Assembly (NCBI GenBank): GCA_937894795.1
Contig: CALCQV010000167.1
Location: 15,998 to 79,997 of the forward strand
Reading direction: 5' to 3'
Origin: an uncultured Bacteroidales bacterium
Lineage (GTDB): Bacteria > Bacteroidota > Bacteroidia > Bacteroidales > Lentimicrobiaceae
Length of the DNA stretch: 64,000 bases
Position 1 is the stretch's first letter. Each line of letters starts with the position of its first letter. The notes beneath the pieces were generated by a model. The model ran no database searches. It had not been told where the DNA came from and was given only the letters and a program-made list of their open reading frames with translations. Positions 24,439 to 34,000 of the stretch are shown piece by piece. A program made the position numbers and the translations under genes.

Positions 24439-26241
24439 TTATTGTTTTTGCTGACGTTTACGTTCATGTTCATCAAGAATGATCTTACGCATTCTCAATG
24501 ATCTGGGTGTAACCTCAAGGAATTCATCCTTGCCGATATACTCCATTGATTCATCCAATGAGAATTTAACCGCAGGCACAATAACTATCTTATCATCAGT
24601 ACCTGAAGCTCTGACATTTGTGAGCTTTTTGGTTTTTGTAACATTGATAAGCAGGTCATCAGGCCTGATGTGTTCACCAATAGCCTGTCCGGCATAGATC
24701 TCTTCATTGGGATAAACAAAAAACGTACCACGGTCCTGCAGCTTGTCAATGGAATAGGCAATGGCCTGTCCGGTTTCCATGGCTATGAGTGAACCTTTAT
24801 TCCTGCCGGCAATTTCACCTTTCCATGGTTCATAAGCCTTGAAGCGGTGAGCCATAATGGCTTCGCCTTCAGTAGCTGTTAAAACATTGTTTCTTAAACC
24901 TATGATACCTCTTGATGGTATCGAGAATTCCAAATGTATTCTGTCGCCTTTGGTTTCAATGGTGGCTATTTCACCTTTACGTTGTGTAACCAGCTCAATT
25001 ACCTTGCCTGAGAAAGCTTCAGGTACATGAACGGTGAGCATTTCAACCGGTTCATGGATTACACCCTCTATTTCTTTGGTAAGAACCTGTGGCTGACCCA
25101 ACTGCAACTCATACCCCTCACGGCGCATGGTCTCAACAAGGATGGACAAGTGCAGAATACCACGGCCATAAACTATGAGAGTTTCGGGCGATTCCGTTTC
25201 AACAATGCGCATGGCCAGGTTTTTCTCTACTTCCTTGAAAAGCCTTTCACGCAAATGGCGTGAAGTTACAAACTTACCTTCCCTGCCGAAGAAGGGTGAG
25301 TTGTTGATGGTAAACAGCATACTCATGGTAGGCTCATCAATATTGAGTGGCTTTAATGCCTCTGGAAACTCATAATCGGCAATGGTATCGCCAATATCGA
25401 AATCATCAATACCCAATATGGCGCAGATTTCACCCGGGAAGACGTCAGTTTTTATCTTTTCTTTACCAAGACCCTCAAAAACATACAACTCCTTTATCTT
25501 TGTCTTGAATGATCGGCCGTCCTGTTTCAGCAATGAAACATTCATACCTCCGCGCAACACCCCACGTGATAAACGCCCCACAGCAATGCGACCAACATAA
25601 GAAGAATAGTCAAGTGATGTAATCTGCAACTGGGTATTTCCCTCTTCATGCTTGTACTCAGGTATATATTCAATGATGGTGTCAAGCAGGTGGGTAATAT
25701 CCGTAGTTGGTTTGCGCCAATCGTCCGACATCCAACCCTGTTTGCTCGAACCATATACAGTGGGGAAGTTCAATTGGTCTTCAGTTGCGTCAAGGTTGAA
25801 CATCAGGTCAAAGACTGCTTCCTGAACACCTTCAGGATCACAATTAGGTTTATCAACCTTATTGATAACAACAATAGGCTTGAGATTAAGGGCCAATGCC
25901 TTCATCAATACAAACCGAGTCTGGGGCATCGGACCTTCAAAGGCATCAACCAGTAGCAACACTCCATCAGCCATATTGAGCACCCTTTCAACCTCACCGC
26001 CAAAATCACTGTGTCCAGGTGTGTCAATAATATTAATCTTAACTCCCTTATACCTTACAGAAACGTTCTTTGATAAAATGGTAATACCACGCTCACGCTC
26101 CAATTCATTACTGTCGAGAATCAGATCACCCATCTCCTGATTATCTCTGAAAAGTTTTACCTGGTATAAAATTCGGTCAACCAGAGTTGTTTTGCCATGG
26201 TCAACATGGGCTATAATTGCTATGTTTCTGATGTTCTGCAT
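24439..26241 (-). CDS. typA: Ribosome-associated GTPase TypA/BipA
   Basis: A 600-residue translational GTPase of the EF-G family that binds the ribosome and supports assembly and stress growth. G motifs are present: [12 protein letters not shown] (G1), the GITI switch-I core (G2), DTPGHSDF (G3) and NKVD (G4). Domains II, III and V and the TypA-specific C-terminal domain follow ([10 protein letters not shown] near the end). The length is normal. It has a TACTTTTG box 32 bases upstream. Beyond that lies an unusual repeat array, shared with the divergent Rrf2 operon. The lipoprotein gene follows by 11 bases. Confidence 0.97.
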   Translation of the reverse strand: MQNIRNIAIIAHVDHGKTTLVDRILYQVKLFRDNQEMGDLILDSNELERERGITILSKNVSVRYKGVKINIIDTPGHSDFGGEVERVLNMADGVLLLVDAFEGPMPQTRFVLMKALALNLKPIVVINKVDKPNCDPEGVQEAVFDLMFNLDATEDQLNFPTVYGSSKQGWMSDDWRKPTTDITHLLDTIIEYIPEYKHEEGNTQLQITSLDYSSYVGRIAVGRLSRGVLRGGMNVSLLKQDGRSFKTKIKELYVFEGLGKEKIKTDVFPGEICAILGIDDFDIGDTIADYEFPEALKPLNIDEPTMSMLFTINNSPFFGREGKFVTSRHLRERLFKEVEKNLAMRIVETESPETLIVYGRGILHLSILVETMRREGYELQLGQPQVLTKEIEGVIHEPVEMLTVHVPEAFSGKVIELVTQRKGEIATIETKGDRIHLEFSIPSRGIIGLRNNVLTATEGEAIMAHRFKAYEPWKGEIAGRNKGSLIAMETGQAIAYSIDKLQDRGTFFVYPNEEIYAGQAIGEHIRPDDLLINVTKTKKLTNVRASGTDDKIVIVPAVKFSLDESMEYIGKDEFLEVTPRSLRMRKIILDEHERKRQQKQ

Positions 26242-26272
26242 CCGCTTTTTGCTAAGTTTTTATTTGAGGGTG

Positions 26273-26280
26273 CAAAAGTA
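26273..26280 (-). promoter_or_regulatory. -7 box of typA
   Basis: TACTTTTG followed by CAC on the minus strand, 32 bases upstream of the ATG. A TTG lies 15 bases further upstream, shorter than the usual 19. Confidence 0.5.
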
Positions 26281-26400
26281 GTCATTTTAACGGTACAACG
26301 AGAGGTGTTAATAATCAGCAATCTGTAATTGAGTTATCACAGGTTTCAAATAAAAGGAATAACAGAAGATTGTTAAACTATCAGTAATGATTTCTTAAGC

Positions 26401-26493
26401 TCAACTCCAGTTCAACTCCAGTTCAACTCCAGTATAACTCCAGTAATTTCCATCAATTACTGGACCTGAACACCACTTGTACTGGACCTGAAC
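26401..26493. repeat. 11-bp-phased repeat array with hairpin in the typA/Rrf2 intergenic region
   Basis: Four head-to-tail 11-bp units (TCAACTCCAGT three times, then ATAACTCCAGT) fill 26401-26444. A perfect hairpin CCAGTAATT (26440-26448) / AATTACTGG (26455-26463) with a 6-base loop follows. Two copies of TACTGGACCTGAAC, spaced 22 bp apart (26458-26471 and 26480-26493), complete it. The unit is one helical turn long and the second part is the inverted core, so the array could bind a cooperative regulator or form a structured transcript. The rest of the 524-base gap (26494-26711) is AT-rich with no gene seen. Confidence 0.8.
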
Positions 26494-26711
26494 TGAAGGT
26501 GAGCCAAATTTGATCAAAAGTTGAATCAACTGAATCCTTGAATCTGATATGGTAAAAGTGAAATAATAGTCGGGGAAGAAACGATCTGTTATATTTCATA
26601 TCCATAATACTAATATGCTATTTGTTGGCAGGTGTTTGTTAATATTATAATTGATAATCAACAACTTCCCGAACAGTGAGAAAAATAATGAAGGATTTTT
26701 AAAAAAATGCA

Positions 26712-26741
26712 TTGCTGTTACGAATAAAGTTTATACATTTG
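26712..26741 (+). promoter_or_regulatory. Promoter of the Rrf2 operon
   Basis: TTG (26712-26714), exactly 19 bases, then TACATTTG (26734-26741) is the best -33/-7 match in the window. Transcription would start near 26748. This excludes the open-frame start at 26712 and supports GTG 26766. Confidence 0.7.
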
Positions 26742-26765
26742 CGTATTCAAATACCGAAATACCAA

Positions 26766-27179
26766 GTGGCAAAAATAATCAACATATCAGAAGCGGCATC
26801 CATAGCTGTACACAGTATGGCCATGATTGCAAACAGCAGCGAGATGCTGAATGTGAATCAGATTGCCGATCGTACTCACTCATCCAGAAACCATCTGGCT
26901 AAGGTGATGCAAATACTGGTGAAGAACAATTATCTGAGCTCCGTAAGGGGGCCTAATGGAGGATTCTCACTTAAGGTAAATCCTGAACAGATAAGTTTAC
27001 TGGAAATCTATGAATTGATTGATGGCAGTATGCAGAGTCATTATTGTGGTATTGATGAAGATAAATGCCCGTTTGAAACCTGTGTGTTTGGTCCAATGCT
27101 TAACAAATTTTCTGCTGAATTCCTTGAATACCTCAAGAATAAAAAACTATCGGAACTCATTAAAATTAAAAACCAGTAA
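26766..27179 (+). CDS. Rrf2-family Fe-S transcriptional regulator
   Basis: A 137-residue winged-helix repressor or activator. MAKIINISEAASIAVHSMA forms the N-terminal helix; a helix-turn-helix follows (NVNQIADRTHSSRNHLAKV) and the wing RGPNGGFSL is typical of Rrf2. Three cysteines at 94, 101 and 106 (C-x6-C-x4-C, in HYCGIDEDKCPFETCVFG) lie where IscR and NsrR bind their cluster. The protein should therefore carry an Fe-S cluster and sense NO, oxygen or iron state. The GTG start follows the promoter by 18 bases. The stop overlaps the next ATG (TAATG), so it heads an operon with the ferredoxin-like gene. It is probably autoregulatory. NsrR-like NO sensing is the favoured guess given nrfHA nearby. 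Confidence 0.9.
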   Translation: MAKIINISEAASIAVHSMAMIANSSEMLNVNQIADRTHSSRNHLAKVMQILVKNNYLSSVRGPNGGFSLKVNPEQISLLEIYELIDGSMQSHYCGIDEDKCPFETCVFGPMLNKFSAEFLEYLKNKKLSELIKIKNQ

Positions 27180-28099
27180 TGAAGAGAACTATTATTAAAA
27201 TTGACGAAGAACTTTGCAATGGATGTGGCTTGTGTGTACCCAATTGTCATGAAGGTGCCCTGCAGATCATTGATGGAAAGGCAAGACTTATCAGTGACCT
27301 GTTTTGTGATGGGTTAGGCGCATGCATCGGCCATTGTCCGGAAGGTGCCATTACCCTGGAAGAGAGGGAAGCTGAACCATACGATGAAATTAAAGTTATG
27401 GAGTTAATGGTACCTAAAGGCCGGAACACTATTTTGGCTCATTTGGAGCACCTGCGTGACCATAACGAAACCGAATTATTGCAACAGGCCATCAATTACA
27501 TTAAAGAGAACAACATTGATATGAGTCCCAAAGATGGGAACCTTGACACCCCGGTAACACCATTGCCGGTTTTTGATTCCATAAAGGAGGCCCGGATGGC
27601 TGTAAAACCGGAATCATCAGGTTGTGGTGGCGGATGCCCCGGTTCCAGGGAGATGAGCTTTGACATTGACATGAACAAAGTGAACGGAAGTTCAACCACA
27701 GCTGTCACCGATGCCCCATCAGAGTTGCGTCAGTGGCCTGTACAGCTTCACTTGCTGAATCCCGAAGCCGGCTATATCAAAAATGCCGACGTAGTGCTTG
27801 CCGCTGATTGCGTTGCCTTTGCCATGGGTAATTTCCATAACAAGTTTCTCAAAGGCAAGACTCTCGCCATAGCCTGCCCAAAACTCGATTCGAACAAGGA
27901 ATCGTATGTCGAAAAGCTGACCGCTATGATTGACCGCAGCAATATAAACACGCTGCATGCAGTGACCATGGAGGTACCATGCTGCTCAGGATTGGTGCAA
28001 CTAGCAATGATTGCCCGTCAGCAGGCATCAAGAAACATCCCTATCAAGAAGACTGTTATTAGTATCCAGGGTGAAGTCTTATCAGAAAACTGGCTATAG
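27179..28099 (+). CDS. Ferredoxin-like 4Fe-4S protein with C-terminal Cys motifs
   Basis: A 306-residue cytoplasmic protein. The N terminus carries a 2[4Fe-4S]-type ferredoxin domain. The first motif is complete (C13-x2-C16-x2-C19-x3-C23). The second, CDGLGACIGHCP (C43, C49, C53), has Leu where the middle Cys would be, so it may hold a [3Fe-4S] cluster or none. Two further Cys motifs follow: CGGGCPGS (about residue 144) and VPCCSGL (about 265). The C-terminal third resembles a Rossmann-like sensor or transfer domain (VVLAADCVAFAMG, KTLAIACPKLD). It overlaps the Rrf2 stop by one base and precedes a cupin gene by 52 bases. I recall similar proteins beside Rrf2 and hydroxylamine reductase genes; the function is not known to me. 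Confidence 0.85.
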   Translation: MKRTIIKIDEELCNGCGLCVPNCHEGALQIIDGKARLISDLFCDGLGACIGHCPEGAITLEEREAEPYDEIKVMELMVPKGRNTILAHLEHLRDHNETELLQQAINYIKENNIDMSPKDGNLDTPVTPLPVFDSIKEARMAVKPESSGCGGGCPGSREMSFDIDMNKVNGSSTTAVTDAPSELRQWPVQLHLLNPEAGYIKNADVVLAADCVAFAMGNFHNKFLKGKTLAIACPKLDSNKESYVEKLTAMIDRSNINTLHAVTMEVPCCSGLVQLAMIARQQASRNIPIKKTVISIQGEVLSENWL

Positions 28100-28151
28100 A
28101 CACCACAACTCAGGTAGAAAAAAAATATTTAACATTAATAAAGAAATTACA

Positions 28152-28481
28152 ATGGACAAGACAAAATTCATGACCGGCAAACCATTCATTTTTGCCAATG
28201 AGATAGATTACTCCGACGGAGGAATAGTAAGCATGAGAGTAGTAGAGCAACCTACTGGCAATGTAAGCCTCTTTGCTTTCGACAAGGGGCAGCGCCTCAG
28301 TGAGCATACCGCTCCATTTGATGCCATGGTGAATGTGGTTGAAGGAGAAGCTGAGATTGTTATTGGTGGCAATCCAAACAAACTCACAGCAGGCATGGCC
28401 ATTATTATGCCGGCAAACATCACCCATGCTGTAAATGCCACTGAAAGATTCAAAATGGTACTAACCATGATTAAAAAATAA
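28152..28481 (+). CDS. Small cupin-domain protein
   Basis: A 109-residue single-domain cupin. Motif 1 is incomplete (RLSEHTAPFDAMVNVVEGEAEI; one clear His) and motif 2 is reduced (PANITHAVNA), so metal binding by the full 3-His-1-Glu set is partial at best. ATG 28152 begins the typical MDKTKF segment; the longer frame to 28011 lies inside the preceding gene. It is third in the Rrf2 operon, 20 bases before the PepSY gene. Similar cupins often accompany the ferredoxin-like protein. It may bind a small ligand or tune the Rrf2 response. Confidence 0.85.
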   Translation: MDKTKFMTGKPFIFANEIDYSDGGIVSMRVVEQPTGNVSLFAFDKGQRLSEHTAPFDAMVNVVEGEAEIVIGGNPNKLTAGMAIIMPANITHAVNATERFKMVLTMIKK

Positions 28482-28501
28482 CTCCTCATTAGCCTGCATT
28501 A

Positions 28502-30061
28502 ATGAAGAAACTTCGCAAATACCATAAATGGCCATCTTTAATAGTTGGCCTTTTTATTCTGTTTTTCTGTGTTTCAGGTATTATCATGAACCACAGGTCT
28601 ATATTCGCCACGTTGAATTTCCCAAGGGCACTCATGCCGGGTGATTACCATTATAAAAACTGGAACCTGGCTTCCGTAAAGGGATTCTTACCCCTTAATG
28701 ATACGGAAATGCTGGCCTATGGAAATGTTGGTATATGGAAAACAAACCGGCAGTTTACCGGCTTCAGCGATATGAATGCAGGTTTTCCGAAAGGAATTGA
28801 CTATAGGAAGATATTTTGCATGACCAAAACTGAGGATGACCGGTTATTTGCCGGTACCCTCTTTGGCTTGTATGAATTTGACCATTCAAAGGCTGAATGG
28901 CAAAAAATCAAACTGCCGGAAGACAATCAGAGAGTTGTTAAATTATTGGTGCAGGATAATAAACTTATAGTACTGACCCGCTCTGAAATGTGGGAGATGC
29001 CGCTGAATGCAGCACCTGTCTTTAAATTGATTGATGTACCTGCCACCGAAGATCACGAAGGAAAAGCCGGAATGTTCCGCACACTGTGGGTGATACACAG
29101 CGGTGAAATATTTGGTTTGACCGGAAAACTGATTGTTGACATGGTGGGACTGGCTGTCATCTTCATGACTTTAACCGGCTTCTTTTATTTTTTCCTGCCA
29201 AAGTTTGCCAAAAAGATAAGGGAACAATACCGCAAGAAGCTGCAGAAGCTTAACCGGAGCGCCATAAACTGGCATACCCTGTTGGGAGTTTACGGTTTAC
29301 CTATTCTCATTGTAACAACCCTCACGGGGATGTTCCTCCGCCCTCCCCTGCTTATACCCATTGCCAATAAAGAGATGGCTGCCATTCCGGGTACAATCCT
29401 GGCTAATGAAAATGTATGGCACGACAAGTTCAGGGATGTTGTTTACGACACCCTTTCCAATGAATACATCATCTCAACCAGCGAGGGATTCATAAAGCTT
29501 GACGTTAATCATGACTCCAATAAGACCAGGAAGATGGAAGCACAGCCTCCTGTGAGCGTAATGGGAATAAATGTTTTTCAGGATCTTGGCAAGGGCGAGT
29601 ACCTGGTTGGTTCATTCAGCGGTATTTATAAATGGAACACCCTAACCGGCAACAGCACAGATGTAATAACCGGTATGCCTGCACAAGAACAGGCCGGCGG
29701 CAATCCCTTTGGAGCCATAGCTGTAGCAGGTGTCTATATGGATAACAATCAACCGGTTGCTATTTTTGATTATGGGGCTGGTTGGATGAACCTTGAACCT
29801 CAGAATAAACCTGAAATGCCTTCTGTAATTGCAAAACAACCCATATCATGGTGGAACCTCGCTCTGGAAGTGCATACCGGAAGAATATTTGCATTTATAT
29901 TTGGTGACTTTTACATTCTTTACGTACCTTTAATGGGCATTCTGATACTGGTAATCCTCACAACAGGATTTTTAATGTACTGGAAATCAAAGAAACGCAA
30001 ATCAAAAGCAAGGAAACATGGAAATATTGAACTTACACAAAGCACCAAAAGTGCCGTTTGA
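28502..30061 (+). CDS. PepSY-type integral membrane protein with propeller-like periplasmic loops
   Basis: A 519-residue membrane protein with transmembrane segments near residues 10-30, 218-240, 258-280 and 475-498. Conserved His residues near the membrane faces (MNHRS, VIHSGEIFG, NWHTLLG, LEVHTGRIF) are typical of PepSY_TM proteins and may ligate haem. Between the helices lie two large loops that look like sensor propeller blades, e.g. LFAGTLFGLYEFDHS and YLVGSFSGIYKWN. It would move electrons across the membrane or sense a periplasmic ligand. It is fourth in the Rrf2 operon, and its last 44 bases overlap the next cupin gene. PepSY proteins of iron-siderophore reduction are another possible comparison. 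Confidence 0.82.
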   Translation: MKKLRKYHKWPSLIVGLFILFFCVSGIIMNHRSIFATLNFPRALMPGDYHYKNWNLASVKGFLPLNDTEMLAYGNVGIWKTNRQFTGFSDMNAGFPKGIDYRKIFCMTKTEDDRLFAGTLFGLYEFDHSKAEWQKIKLPEDNQRVVKLLVQDNKLIVLTRSEMWEMPLNAAPVFKLIDVPATEDHEGKAGMFRTLWVIHSGEIFGLTGKLIVDMVGLAVIFMTLTGFFYFFLPKFAKKIREQYRKKLQKLNRSAINWHTLLGVYGLPILIVTTLTGMFLRPPLLIPIANKEMAAIPGTILANENVWHDKFRDVVYDTLSNEYIISTSEGFIKLDVNHDSNKTRKMEAQPPVSVMGINVFQDLGKGEYLVGSFSGIYKWNTLTGNSTDVITGMPAQEQAGGNPFGAIAVAGVYMDNNQPVAIFDYGAGWMNLEPQNKPEMPSVIAKQPISWWNLALEVHTGRIFAFIFGDFYILYVPLMGILILVILTTGFLMYWKSKKRKSKARKHGNIELTQSTKSAV

Positions 30062-30329
30062 CCTCAACGGACACATTCTTTGCAAGCATAAAAATCTGGA
30101 AATTGTTCATCTTACTCTAAAACCGGGTGAACGAATTGAAAAACATGTTAATCCCAATGATGTAATCTTCTACGTACTGGAAGGCAAAGCATTGCTTGAA
30201 ACTGTCAATGAACGCATCCTCGTGAATAAGGATGACGTTGTAAAAGTGGAAGCCGGCAGAGAAAGAGGATTTGACAATATCTCTGTTTCATTATTCAAAG
30301 TGATGGTTATTAAGTTCTTACCTGAATAA
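30018..30329 (+). CDS. Second small cupin-domain protein
   Basis: A 103-residue cupin. Motif 1 reads HLTLKPGERIEKHVNPNDVIFYVLEG and motif 2 KVEAGRERGFDN, with few His residues, so the metal site is weak. It starts inside the PepSY gene (44-base overlap), the last gene of the Rrf2 operon. No later Met gives a full cupin, so the overlap is real. It shares the operon with another cupin but is not closely similar in sequence. A role as a ligand-binding or cluster-handling partner is inferred only from the neighbours. Confidence 0.82.
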   Translation: MEILNLHKAPKVPFDLNGHILCKHKNLEIVHLTLKPGERIEKHVNPNDVIFYVLEGKALLETVNERILVNKDDVVKVEAGRERGFDNISVSLFKVMVIKFLPE

Positions 30330-30379
30330 CCTCAACCCATTCTTATTGAATTTATGTTCCTTTCGTAACAGGAAATTAC

Positions 30380-30387
30380 TATCTTTG
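30380..30387 (+). promoter_or_regulatory. -7 box before the split T9SS gene
   Basis: TATCTTTG matches TAnnTTTG. Transcription would start near 30394, so the long frame from 30346 cannot be the true start and ATG 30463 is preferred. Confidence 0.5.
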
Positions 30388-30462
30388 GATGGTGGAATAT
30401 CCTTTAATTCAATGCGTTCCACATGTAATGATTCTGTCGTTGTACTAAATAAAAAATTATCA

Positions 30463-30945
30463 ATGAATAATTTTTTACGCTCGTCAGCCTACGCTATACT
30501 CTCAAAAAATAGTATATTATTTTTTGTATTATTCGCCATTTCCTTAACATCATCAGGGCAGGGAAATTCCTATAAAAATCATCCCGGATTGAATGCCAAG
30601 GATTACAGGCGTTCAGAGGAGTTTGCCAGTTCACGGGCCGATGAAAACGGCAGCATGAAAGGGTATATTGAGGCGATGCAGAAAGTGAAGGATTCACTGA
30701 GAGTTGCCATTGAAAGCAAACAGATGCATGAGGGGGATGGCAATTACAGGAATAGTTACAGGCGAACACAGTTCTATCCCCTTGGTCCTTCAGTCACTAC
30801 CGATCCGGTGCTGGCACAATTAGGACTGGTTTCCGCACTTTGGGTTGACACATCAAATTACACTACCCTGTATGCCGGCATGATGGCGGACAGAACTGGC
30901 ACCCCAAATCAGACAACTACATCACTACCGGCATACTTGGAATAG
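30463..30945 (+). CDS. 5' fragment of a frameshifted T9SS-exported giant protein
   Basis: A 160-residue fragment with an N-terminal signal segment (MNNFLRSSAYAIL to SLTSSGQG) and the start of a BNR/propeller domain (YPLGP, LGLVSALWVDTSNYTTLYAG). It ends at TAG 30943. The reading frame then continues in another phase: from 30882 the frame of the following 1427-residue ORF reads DGGQNWHPKSDNY without a stop. The break lies between GCCGGC (30874-30879) and GATGGC (30882). Expected residues between YAG and DGGQNW seem to be missing, so the change is more than one base. The gene is probably inactivated or mis-assembled; phase variation is possible. See the next entry. Confidence 0.75.
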   Translation: MNNFLRSSAYAILSKNSILFFVLFAISLTSSGQGNSYKNHPGLNAKDYRRSEEFASSRADENGSMKGYIEAMQKVKDSLRVAIESKQMHEGDGNYRNSYRRTQFYPLGPSVTTDPVLAQLGLVSALWVDTSNYTTLYAGMMADRTGTPNQTTTSLPAYLE

Positions 30946-31025
30946 AAGTTGACAGAAAAGACAAGCAACACATATTTGTCGGCACGGGGCACTGGGGATT
31001 TAACAGGGCATACGGACAAGGTGTT

Positions 31026-34000
31026 ATGGAAAGCAGGGACGGCGGTAATACATGGGCTCCAACAAGCCTGAACTCAGGTATCATGACTGCCGGCTTTCTG
31101 GTGCACGATGTAAAACAACACAGCACGCATGCCGACACACTTTATGCGGTCCTCAATACGGAGTTTAAAGCGAAAACAAGCATCTACCGATCGACCGACA
31201 AAGGCATCAATTGGGAACAAACCTTCACCCAAAACAATGAAGAGCTGTTTGATATAGTGCTGACGCCGGGTAAACCCGATAATATATTTGTTGTTGGCAG
31301 TCTGCTGCTGCGAAGCCGTGACGGCGGTACCACCTGGCAGGATTTAACATACCGCATTCCTATTAAGCCCGACCATAAGATATCACGCCTGGCTTTGGCT
31401 CTGTCAGACAGCATTCCGGGATTGATACTTGTTTTCACGGAATCATATGACACCCTTACTCCCGGTGTATGGGCGCATCAGCTTTTCAGATCAACCAATG
31501 ATGGCAGGGATTACTTCCGCATTGGCATTGATTATCTTCCTTTTGTAAGTTACTGGAAGATGGAGTTGCAGATTTCACCCACTGATCCGGCAGAATTCTA
31601 CCTTGGCGGCATCTGGTTCAACAAGTACCGTCTTGAAGCAGATTCAGCTATTCACCTTGATTTCCGCAATCATAAGTACCATAAGGATGTGCGCGACCTT
31701 CTTGTGTTTAAAGGTGATACTGCAGATGTAGTATTCATGGGAAATGACGGTGGTGTCACCCGGTCAGATGATGGAACGGTTACCTGGAGGGATATCACAC
31801 GCAACGGTATGCAATCAACACAGTTGCATAACATAACCATTGGTGATAACAGCAATATGGTATATGGGGGCCCTCAGGACGGGAATCTTTGCTTTTATAA
31901 CTATGATACCAAGGAGTGGACAAAGGAAACACATGTTGGAGATGCATACGATGGGATGGTTGATTTTAACAACCCCGGGAATGTGTATATGGTCACTATT
32001 CCACCTAAGCTAAACAGACGAAACATCTTCCTGTTAAAATCAACCGATGCCGGCTTAAGCTTCAATTACCGTGGAGTACCTGATACCACTGAACAGGGAA
32101 GAAATAACATTCCTGTTACAATGCATCCAACAGATTCAAAGACTATATATGCCGGATTAAAAAATGTATGGAAATCAACCGATGGTGCAGAAACATGGGA
32201 GCAGATAAGCAGCTTTAACCCCCTGAATCAGCATAAGATACAGGCGCTTGAGGTGTCAGAAGCCAATCCCGATATTATCTGTATCAGTTTTGAAAACCCG
32301 TCGTGGGGTAATATACAGGAAGAGAAAATAATGCTCACCATAGATGGGGGCGACAGGTGGACAGATATTACACCGCGGGGCAGCCTGTCAATGCAGTACG
32401 TCTCTGCAACTGATATTTTCATACACCCTGATAAACCGGGGACCATATACCTAACACTCGACCGTACCTGGGTAAACAGGCGCATATATGTAACGCATGA
32501 TGGCGGAAGAAGCTGGGAAAACTTCTCGGAAGGCATTCCGGCCATACCCGTGAATGCCATACGGTATTTTAAAGGCGCCGGCTATGATATTTTCCTGGTA
32601 GCCACTGATGCGGGTATCTATTACAGGGATGAAAACATGGCTGCATGGGAATATTTCGGCGAGGGTTTGCCCCTGACTATCATCTCAGACATTGAAATAA
32701 ACTATGCCAGAAAGAAACTGGTAGCAGGCACCTTCGGCCGCGGTCTCTGGGAAGCCGATTTATGTCTACCCCTGAATGAGACTTCAATGGTAATCACCGA
32801 TACGGTAAGCTGGACTGTAGGCAAAAACCTGCTTAGTGACCTGGTGCTTATGCCCGGCAGTAAACTCACCATAAATAACCGGGTGGAAGTTGGTGATGGC
32901 AGAACCATTAAGATTATGCCGGGAGCCCAACTGATACTGGACAAGGCAGTACTCACCAACAATTGCGTTAGCCTGTGGGAAGGCATCAAACTGTATGGAA
33001 ACAGCGACTATGATTCAGGTTTGCCACAGGGTAAACTCACGTTGATACACGGGGCCGTGATTGAGAATGCCTATACCGGTATCGAAATGATTGAGATGGA
33101 TGAAAATGGCCTGGAGAATAAGAGCAGAGGCGGAGGTATTATATATACCAATAAAGCCGTTTTCAGGAATAACCTACGTGCAATTGACATTAAACCCACC
33201 AAGGGAAGAAATCCATCTAAATTCATATTGACAGAGTTTACGCTCAGGGAACAACCCTGGCCCGGTGAGAAGATGAAGGAATTTGTTAGAATAAACAATA
33301 ATAAAGGCCTTGAATTTGTCAGCTGTACATTCAGGAACGACCTGCCGTATTCAAAGCTGCCGGTCAATGAACGCGGCAATGGAATAACCGCTTACAACTC
33401 ATCGTTGAAAATATACCGTATCCATCAGGATTCCGTCCCCTTCGGCTTATCCACCAAGCCTCTGTTTTATCAGCTGAAGAGTGGCATTGATGCAACAACA
33501 TCCACTCCCGGCTATGCCTTTTACACAGAAGATGTACAGTATAAAAACAATTTCACGGGAGCCTATTTATCGGGTTACAGCATTGTTGAAGCCAATAGAT
33601 GTGCCTTCGACTTATCGGCTCTGAACAACATTGGCAGTACGCATAAGGAAGTTACCGGCCTCTATCTTGACAACTGCACCTATTACAGCATTCTTGACAA
33701 CAATTTCAAGGGTGGTGCTTTACCGGGTTACAACAACGAGTTAGCCGGATTGGTAGTCAATAACTGCGGAGAACAAAACAACATTGTTGCCGGTAACAGT
33801 TTCAGCAACCTTAACTATTCACTCTTAGCCCAGAATACCAACCGCTCCGTTGACGGCTACAAGGGTTTGCGCCTATACTATAACTGGTTCAACAAGAATG
33901 AATACGATATATGCATTACAACCGACAGCACAAAAGCCAACAATGGAATTGCCTATTATCAGGGAGCCATTGGAGCATTACCCATAGAACCGGCAGGCAA

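Noticed and set aside
26401..26493. The 11-bp repeats as a CRISPR array
   Set aside because: Units are too short, without spacers, and no cas gene is present.
26712..26765. An 18-residue N-terminal extension of the Rrf2 regulator from TTG 26712
   Set aside because: That TTG is the -33 element of a near-perfect promoter, so the extension would precede the transcript.
30346..30462. A longer N terminus for the split T9SS protein
   Set aside because: The stretch contains a TATCTTTG promoter box, and the signal segment begins at Met 30463.
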